From positions 1 through 64,000 of the forward strand of contig JADFUC010001002.1 of assembly GCA_019722365.1 (NCBI GenBank): a stretch of DNA of 64,000 bases, read 5' to 3'. Below are positions 57,001 to 64,000 of this stretch, in pieces. The DNA is from Lithospermum erythrorhizon. Lineage: Eukaryota > Streptophyta > Magnoliopsida > Boraginales > Boraginaceae. Each line of letters starts with the position of its first letter. Position 1 is the first letter of the stretch. The notes beneath the pieces were generated by a model, which was given only the letters and a program-made list of their open reading frames with translations, had not been told where the DNA came from and did not search any database. The position numbers and the translations under genes are program-made.

Positions 57001-57609
57001 TTATGATATTGCTTGTCTTCTATGTAGAATCTAATCATATAAAAAATTGATAAATAAAGAAGTTATAGATTAATTATTGATTCAAAAATATATGTATATA
57101 TTACCCTTTCTATCTTAAATGTAAGTCACCTATGTTGTTTATTTAGTTTTTCAGATAGTGAATATTTGATAAATATAACCTCATCTAATATTACTTAATG
57201 ATCCAAATATTTCTTTTGTATTTTTGTACTTACCTTTCATTAATTTTTTCAATTTAATTATACCTAATAATATAGTAAAAGGGATTATAACTATATTTGG
57301 AGAAAAAAATTGGTAGTAAAAATGGTTTAGAAAAGGTGACTTATAATTACACCTAATAATTATGTATGAAAACTATACTTAATAATTATCGGCACACCAT
57401 CAAGTAAATCAAAAGTTGAAGCCAATTTTTTACAACTTTTCATTCGCAAAAATTTTGATTTTTCATATGGAGTTAAAACTAAAATTTGAATTATGCCTAC
57501 TCCACCTTGTAGATACTATAGATTATAAGAACCCATCTAGATTCAACTTGGATTAATGTACATCTAATTCATAAGAGATTAACTATTCACCACGGGGATC
57601 ATATATTTA
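57001..57609. other. Intergenic, AT-rich
   Basis: No coding or repeat signal seen. Confidence 0.4.
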
Positions 57610-57985
57610 AAATGACTCGTTCGATCACACATGTTTCGAGAAAGTATTATTGCCCAATTAAATTCGTGAATGGATATTAAGTTTACATTTTTGGAACAAA
57701 TTAACAGTTAAAATTATCCAATACTCATTTTTTCAAATAATTTTTCAATTTTTAATAAATTTGAAAAATATTTCGCGTCAAATATTAATTAATCTCGTCA
57801 AATATTTTTATTCAAATTATTCTGCGTCAAATATTTTATAAATTCATTAAAATTAAAAATTATTTAAAAATGAGTGTTGAATTAACCCTTGTCAATTTAT
57901 ACCCAAAAGTCGAGCAGTGTCCATTTGTGAATGATTAGGTGAGACACTTTTTGGCGTGATCGAATGAATCGTTACAACGTCGTGA
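57610..57985. mobile_element. Fold-back MITE
   Basis: The halves are imperfect inverted copies along nearly their full length. Left GACTCGTTCGATCACAC matches right (reversed) GATTCATTCGATCACGCC. Inner arms share ACTCATTTTT.AAATAATTTTT. Three CGTCAAATATT words lie in the centre (about 57776-57835). No coding sequence. Exact ends and target duplication unresolved. Confidence 0.7.
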
Positions 57986-58763
57986 AATAGTGAAGAAAGA
58001 TGAAAACATGAAACCATCATCTCTGTAGAGATTTTCATCCGACGTCTATTTTAAAACATGGAAAAATCCGTCCGTTCATGTCATTAAATGATATTTTTAT
58101 CATAAAAATCCTCCTAGAACTGATTAATTCCATTTTTTTTTGCTTTCCAAATCTCATTTTAATTTTATTCCTTAACTAATTGATTTCCTTCTGCACTAAT
58201 TAATTTTAGTTCAGAGTTTCTATATTTCAAATACACAACTCTTGAATCACACTAACAATAAAACTAAAATCCAATCCACTTTCTCCTTTCTCCTCCCAGG
58301 GGCTACAATTGATTAAATATGGTATGAAAATTAAGGTAAATTGCATACATCAATTTTTTGCTACAACTATTTGAAATGACATATTTTCAGTTCATTAAAT
58401 TAGATGGGCCACCGTTCGTCCAAACGTCTATGTTCAAATATGGCATAATTTAGCTATGGCCATTGATCTTTGAAAATATGCCATGCGCCGCCCATACATG
58501 CTCCGCAGCCTAAGCTCATATTTGTTCAGCTTTTAAGCCTTTATCTATGGTTTTTTGCTTTTCTTTTTTTTTGGTTTTTCATTTGTTATAAAATTCAGAT
58601 ATTTTCTTGATTTGAAGTTTTACTCAAGTATTTTTTGTAATTGTTGTGTTCTTTTTTCTCCTTTTTGTTGCATATTTTTATACTCCGTATTTGTTACCGT
58701 TTTCTACAATTTATACATTATTAGTAATTGGTGTATCTAAAAACTTTTTTACTAAAATATTAT
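57986..58763. other. Intergenic, no gene seen
   Basis: AT-rich, with a T-rich low-complexity part at 58550-58690. No recognisable feature. Confidence 0.4.
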
Positions 58764-59007
58764 ATTCCCTCCGTCCCTATTTCTAATTATTTTTCATGTG
58801 CACAATTGTCTAATTATTTTAGTCAATTTTTATTCCATCATCCCTATTTCTAAGAACTTTTATACTAAAATATAATTCATTTTTTATGGTTCTATTTTAT
58901 TAGGTAAGAAAAAGTGGAGAAAAAATTAAATTTGTGAGATAAATTTAAATTTTACTTAAACTTGATGCAAAAATAAACGATCCTTAAAAATAGAGATGTA
59001 GGGAGTA
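58764..59007. mobile_element. Stowaway-type MITE
   Basis: Left TCCCTCCGTCCCTATTTCTAA mirrors the right end TTAAAAATAGAGATGTAGGGAGTA; about 240 bp, TA-rich flanks. The left tip motif CTATTTCTAA is repeated once internally near 58848. Confidence 0.75.
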
Positions 59008-59712
59008 TTCAAATTCAAGCAAAGTTTATATCTTGGCTCGTGAACTTTAATTGTCATTAGAGTTATCTGAGTAGAAGAAGAAAAAGTAGTAAAAAACATC
59101 ATTAAAATTGTAAAATAATAATTAATTAAAATGACATTATTTGGTTGATTGATAATTTAATAACAAAATGCCAGTTAGTAATATTGAAAATGTAAAAATG
59201 TAATTTTCTACACTAGAATCACAAATGAAATATCCATCATAGTTAGAATTACATATCTTTAAAAAAGGTATCCGGAGGAGTATCAATTAAGTAAAAAAAA
59301 CTACTCCGTATGTAAAAAAGAATATCTAACTAGAGAAAAAGGAATAAATGAAGTTTTATGTAAAAACCACACATACCAAGCGATCCCATTTTGCAGTTAA
59401 TACATACAACTATACAAGTAGTGATTACGAATCGTGTTTTCCTTAAATTTGCTCTATATATACTTACTTATATAGAGAGAGAGCAAGACATCACCCATTG
59501 CAACTAAGCTAATTATTATGCATCAAGTTCTAATGAAGTGAGACAATACAAAGACTCGAGCTTTACCTTAAGCTTTGCCCTTTCACGAATAAGAGTAAGA
59601 GATGCTTATATTCTTACACAATTGTTGATGTGAACATGTGGTGGTGGGTGTCGAAGATGATTGAGATGCCAAAACTAGATAGTATGATGAAACTTTGTGA
59701 TGTTATAAAATA
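59008..59712. other. Intergenic, no gene seen
   Basis: AT-rich, with a short GA repeat at 59476-59485. No coding signal. Confidence 0.4.
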
Positions 59713-59989
59713 GGTTAATTGACGTTATCTTGTCGTATCTTTTAGTTAATTATTATAATTTTTAGTCTTACCGAGGCATGAATTACAAAACATGTCTTTT
59801 GAGCAGTCCATAAAAGCTTTCTATCTTTTCGAGGCTTGAGTACCACATAAAATTTTTGCTATTATTGAGTCACTTATCTTTCGGTTTTTGCATCAAATGA
59901 ATATTTTGCCCCCAACACTAAACAAAAGTATACGGATCATATTTTAAATAATTAAAATAGCTTCTTTCTTTTTTAACGCTTTGCTACCA

Positions 59990-60480
59990 CTTGCCCCCAC
60001 TCTATGTCCATGAACTATTGTCATTTTTATCTTTAATACTTACATAGCCCTACTTTGGAGTCTTGAACTATAATCCACGAACTATTATCATTTTGTTTTT
60101 GACGTACCTTACCTACCCTTTACCTACGATTCTGAACATAGTCATGAAGTATTATCATTTTTGTCTTTGGCAGCGCACCACCCTCTTACCGCGGTCCACA
60201 CGAACTATTGTGTTTATCTTTGACATACTTTACCATCGGTACTGCGGTCACGAACTATAGTCCTCGGCTATTATCATTTTTATCTTTTGGCATTACTTCT
60301 TTACCTATCTTTTACTGACAGGTCCACTGGTATAGTCTGACTATTGTTGTTTTTATCTTGACATGGCTTTTCCTACTTACCCACCACCACTTACCTACGG
60401 TCTACTGCGTACTATAGTCACTGAACTATTCTCATTTTTTATCTTTGACATACCTTACCTACCCCGTCCCAGATCACTGA
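59990..60480. repeat. Left subterminal minisatellite of the Mutator-like element
   Basis: About six or seven diverged units of 65-80 bp, each containing GAACTATTRTCATTTTTATCTTTGACAT followed by ACCTACC-type sequence. This explains the plus-strand open frame starting at 60363, whose first third is repeat. Confidence 0.8.
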
Positions 60481-61389
60481 ACTATGGTAGTGAGCTGACC
60501 CAGCCGTTTTCTTCTTTGAGCCACGCTTTTGGCTTTATACGGTGGTGCGAAATATTCCCGTCATGCTCACTGTCTGATGAATTCCCAGGGCGATTCACGA
60601 CCTCCGTGGACCTGACTTACGGTTCTTCGCGTAAATCCACCTACGATGCAGATCACCGATTTCACGGTTTCCGATGGAATCCGACTCGGCCTGTCGAACC
60701 GTCAGTAGGACAACAGAATCTGATGTCGACCACGATCAAACCAATGAATTCCATACCCGTACGGAATTGGATAAATAAAGGCGTACCCGTGAGATGACAG
60801 TCCTCTTACCTAAAAACCCAATATAATTGCATGATAATACATTAGCCAAATACATAATTTCCAACCAAAATTACCAAACCTAATCAAGATCGTATTTTTT
60901 CTCAACCAATTACATCGCAAGCCGTAATATTGGAAAAAGATCAATTAACTGGTCAAAAGCGAACATTCTCTAATTCATGACAAACACCGCAAAATAACCA
61001 AAATGATCAATTAACTAGTCGATAAGCGAACTTTATCAACAATTACATGACAAACCTGACCTCGCCCAAAGCTATCAATTAGGCTAAAGCCGAACTCTTG
61101 TCCATATTACACAAAAATAAGCATGAATCTTCAATAACACACACAAAAAAGAACCCTTTAAATAAAAAATAGTGGAACAATGAAAACCCGAAGAAAATCT
61201 GAGAAATTAGGGTGTGGAAAGCTTGAACGAATTGGGTTAATTTGTGGAATTAGGGTTGTTTTTTGATGGAGGATCTTTACCCAAAAAAACAAGAATCAAA
61301 GAGAAAGAGAAGGGGAATGAGGAGAAATGGAGATTGTGAGGATTGAGGTAGGACTCGACTTGTTTCACGCGGAGGAGGGACCTTGATCA

Positions 61390-61660
61390 TTGAAGAAAAT
61401 TCAGAATTTGATGAAGTGTGATAGTTCGAGGGGTGTGGGGTAGGGGTAGGGTAAGGTATGTCGGAATACAAAAATAATAATAGTTGAGGAGGCGTAGGGT
61501 AGGGGGTGGGGATAAGGTATGTATGAATAAAAATGGCAATGGCTTCGAGAATTTTGTGGGGTAAGGGGGTGGGGAGGTAGGAGTAGGGAAAGGTAACGTA
61601 TGTCAAAGATTAAAATATGATAGTTAAGTGGAGTTTAGGGAAGAGGCGGGGGTAGGGTGG
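61390..61660. repeat. Right subterminal minisatellite, inverted
   Basis: Three to four units in opposite orientation to the left array (GGTAGGGTAAGGTATGTC followed by AAAATRATAATAGTT). Together the arrays let the element fold back on itself. Confidence 0.8.
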
Positions 61661-62125
61661 AGTGTCGTAAAAAGAAAATATCGGGGTTCCTATTTAATTA
61701 TGTAAAATATGGTTCATATACTTTAGTTTAGTATTAAGGCAAAATAGTCATTTTGTATAGAAACCGAAAGTATAGAGACTCATTGCTGTTAAAAATGGGG
61801 ATAGGAACCAAGCCTGGAAAGATAGAAAGTTTAGGGACTGATGCATGAAGATCATGAAAGTATAGAGCCAGGATTCGCATAGCATAGGGATCAAAAAGCG
61901 AATTAGCCTATAAAATAAGATTAGGTGATAAATTTACATAGAGTGTGTTTGGCTAAGTTTATTTGATCAAAATCAACTTATTGACAAATATTTCTAATAT
62001 TTAACTTATACTCTAAGTTTTAAGCAATTTAATTTTTAATTTTTAATAACTTATAAGTGATTCATAAGAAGTTTCAATTTTTAATTTTTTTCACCAATTT
62101 ATTTTTCTAATTTGACCTAATAAAT

Positions 62126-62302
62126 TACTCCCTTCATCCCTTTTTGTTGGGGATTTTTTCAATTTAGGAAATTCTAAATTTGATTCACACTATGGCCAAA
62201 ATGAATATGTTATAATGGAGGTAAAATAATTAACTAGACACAAAAATGCCTAAAACTTTGTGTGAAGTTAAATGAGACTAAAAATAAGGGATGGAGGGAG
62301 TG
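62126..62302. mobile_element. Stowaway-type MITE
   Basis: Left TACTCCCTTCATCCCTTTTT mirrors right AATAAGGGATGGAGGGAGTG; about 175 bp, non-coding. It lies about 220 bp right of the Mutator-like element. Confidence 0.8.
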
Positions 62303-63084
62303 CTTGATTACCCCTTATTTAATATCAAATCACTCCCCTTATTTAATAAATTACTTGATTATCCCTATTTTTAGTCATGAAACATAAATTTTAGTTATAA
62401 TTATTTTTTATTATTTCAAATATTAAATTACTCATTAGTTTAGTATAGTGTTAGGACAAATATTTGATAATTGAGGATTACGCCGTTTTTAAAAAGCAAC
62501 TGTCATTTGGATTGGAGGTAGTATATTGTTACTTGTTGCACAAGCTGACAAGTAATAATCCGCCGCCCGTTTGCTTGTTTTGGGGACCTATTTATTGTAT
62601 TTAATGATATTAATTGGCTTGTGTGTCCTTCCTTGTCTTCATTTATTCCTTATGAAGCGTCGAAGTATTTTTTAGTATTCGGGTTTTGGGTTTCCCATGT
62701 GTCCTTCTGACAATTTTAGTGTTTTTTGATGAGCCAATCCGTTATAGTATCTTCTTGAAATAACCAATTTATTAATATATTAATTAAATCTCAAAATGTT
62801 TAATTAATTTGATTTTGGGCAAATATCGGTAATATTTCACTACCAACAATCATTTTCTCTTCTTGGAAACTATTGAAGTCTACGCAATCGTTGAAATACA
62901 ACAAGGGCCCCAAACACCAAAAATTCATAAACACTTTGGTTAAATGTCTTTTGTTGGTAATGGAAAGCTTAAAATGATTAAAAAAAAAATTACTTTGTTA
63001 GTTTTAACAAACACTTGGTAACTTAGCATATAAAATTAATTAAAAAGTATAGAAACTAGAATCAAATTCTGAAAACAATTTGAT
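62303..63084. other. Intergenic, no gene seen
   Basis: AT-rich; no recognisable coding sequence or paired repeats. Confidence 0.4.
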
Positions 63085-63806
63085 TAGGATTATTCTTGGC
63101 GGGTAGCGAAACCGTCCGAATCCGTCCCTGTAAATTCGGTCGGATTAAGGTACTTGGTTGGCCAGTTCGATTATTTTATTTGGCCGAGATCGATTGAATT
63201 CGGACCGTAAAATCGGTAGAGATCAAGTAATATATAATAATCCCCTTCTTCCAATTCTTGGTTACATACTTAGGAAGGCAGGCGGCCCTTCCCTACATCC
63301 CGCTTCTTACATGCCACCTCGCTCCCTCATCGCCCAGGTTCTTCTCGTGAACTCCTCTCTCCCTTCCTTTTCTTCCTTTCTTCTTCTCTTAGCTTCCAAA
63401 TTCAAATTGAAATGCTTAGAAATGTTAATTTTTTTTGGATTTCATAATTACTTAATTATTAGTTTGGAGTTTCTAACTTTTGATTTTTGAATTAGGTTTT
63501 TTGATTTGGGGATTTTTTATTTAATTATTGATTTAAGATTTTTGATTTGGAAATTTTTGGTTTTAATTAATTATTTGTGATTTTTGGAATTAGGTTATGT
63601 GATTTGGGGATTTTTGGTTTCTGGATTGGATCCACCGAATCGGTCAGGAAACGGGATCAGTATCCACTGTAAGGTTTGAACCCGATTCGGTCCCGAAAAA
63701 TATCGGAATATGATTATCGATGGAATTAGGTCGACAGTAGTTAGCGGTTCGATCCAGCGGTCTCGATATCGGGACCGAATCGGACTGGTAACATCACTGA
63801 ATTTGA
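63085..63806. mobile_element. hAT-like non-autonomous element (putative)
   Basis: The left part is rich in GTCCGAATCCGTCC / TTCGGTCGG words. A CT-rich leader-like stretch follows (63240-63400), then an AT-rich middle, then a right end rich in GGGACCGAATCGG, finishing GGTAACATCACTG. That tip is hAT-like and similar to the end at about 42610. A clean left terminus and 8-bp duplication were not found. Confidence 0.45.
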
Positions 63807-64000
63807 TGCATGTTATCTTTTGGCTACACTATCTACCAGCAAGGGAACCAACTACATTTGCACGATAACAGTAGAATGAAATGCACAAAATGACAATGAA
63901 TTACTTGCTACTAAACGTACGTAGTCAAATAATGTTGTGAGAATTCCATTCGAATAACTTAATGTTTCTAGTGATTTCCTATAGCAATTAACATAAGAAA
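63807..64000. other. Window end, no feature seen
   Basis: AT-rich sequence without recognisable signal. Confidence 0.4.

Larger units (their letters stand above)
59713..61908. mobile_element. Mutator-like element with perfect 9-bp target duplication
   Basis: 2196 bp from GGTTAATTG to AATTAGCC, flanked by identical TATAAAATA at 59704-59712 and 61909-61917. The terminal inverted repeats extend at least 250 bp: AGTCC.TAAA..CTTTCTATCTTT, TATCTTTCGGTTTTT.CAT and ACTAAACAAAAGTATA all recur reversed at the right. Inside them lie facing minisatellite arrays. No MURA-type transposase or zinc-finger motif was seen, so it is non-autonomous. An inner CpG-containing segment (60500-60800) and a minus-strand leader-like stretch (61390-61200) may be captured host sequence (Pack-MULE), not identified. 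Confidence 0.9.

Noticed and set aside
59476..59640. Possible microRNA precursor
   Set aside because: No known plant miRNA sequence and no convincing foldback was visible by eye.
60363..60797. 144-codon plus-strand frame as a host gene
   Set aside because: Its first third is the minisatellite of the Mutator-like element and no family motif is present; kept only as possible captured sequence.
61277..61606. 109-codon proline/tyrosine-rich minus-strand frame
   Set aside because: Its repeated YPTP-like words are the translation of the right minisatellite array.

Overview
The window reads as nuclear DNA of a eudicot plant. It is AT-rich and gene-poor. One gene has 23 short exons separated by AT-rich introns with GT..AG ends. 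A second, intronless gene is an auxin-responsive SAUR. Most of the remainder is transposable-element debris of plant families: Ty1/copia elements and solo LTRs, hAT, Mutator-like long-TIR elements, and Stowaway-type MITEs. No rRNA, tRNA, CRISPR array, operon or bacterial gene was seen. All calls come from reading the sequence; no alignment or database search was run.

Regions, left to right. 1-2.7 kb holds unassigned, partly GC-rich repeat sequence. 2.7-11 kb holds a complete minus-strand 5'-3' exoribonuclease gene of the nuclear XRN2/XRN3 clade. I resolved its 23 coding exons base by base; they join in phase to a protein of about 1034 residues. Its first intron carries a degenerate tandem repeat and a decayed copy of the exon 1 / intron 1 junction. 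11-17.3 kb has no recognisable gene, but includes a TIR element at 14.6-15.8 kb. 17.3-17.7 kb has one unrecognised open frame. 20.2-21.5 kb is a broken hAT transposase. 24.7-25.0 kb is an intact SAUR gene, followed by a nested inverted repeat and a Stowaway-type MITE. 26.06-26.87 kb is a Mutator-like non-autonomous element.

27.7-39.9 kb is a nest. A 1.6-kb unclassified repeat occurs twice, and the second copy is split by an LTR element (31.3-39.3 kb) with a copia-type primer-binding site but a non-coding 6.4-kb interior. 40.8-41.7 kb is a solo LTR of the same family with a perfect 5-bp target duplication. 45.06-50.36 kb is a minus-strand Tork/TNT1-like copia element (5' LTR, primer-binding site, gag, protease, integrase, RT, RNase H), heavily mutated, with another family LTR inserted in gag. 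51.3-52.3 kb is a further solo LTR, again with a perfect 5-bp target duplication, inside a plus-strand gag remnant.

53.3-57 kb is anonymous apart from a perfect 30-bp palindrome. 57.6-62.3 kb holds three MITEs and a 2.2-kb Mutator-like element at 59.71-61.91 kb. That element has a perfect 9-bp target duplication and facing subterminal minisatellite arrays. The last kilobase carries hAT-like end sequence.

The two host genes are functionally unrelated: nuclear RNA turnover and auxin-linked growth control. The strongest biology outside them is the layered history of insertions. I did not find a convincing new multi-gene system.
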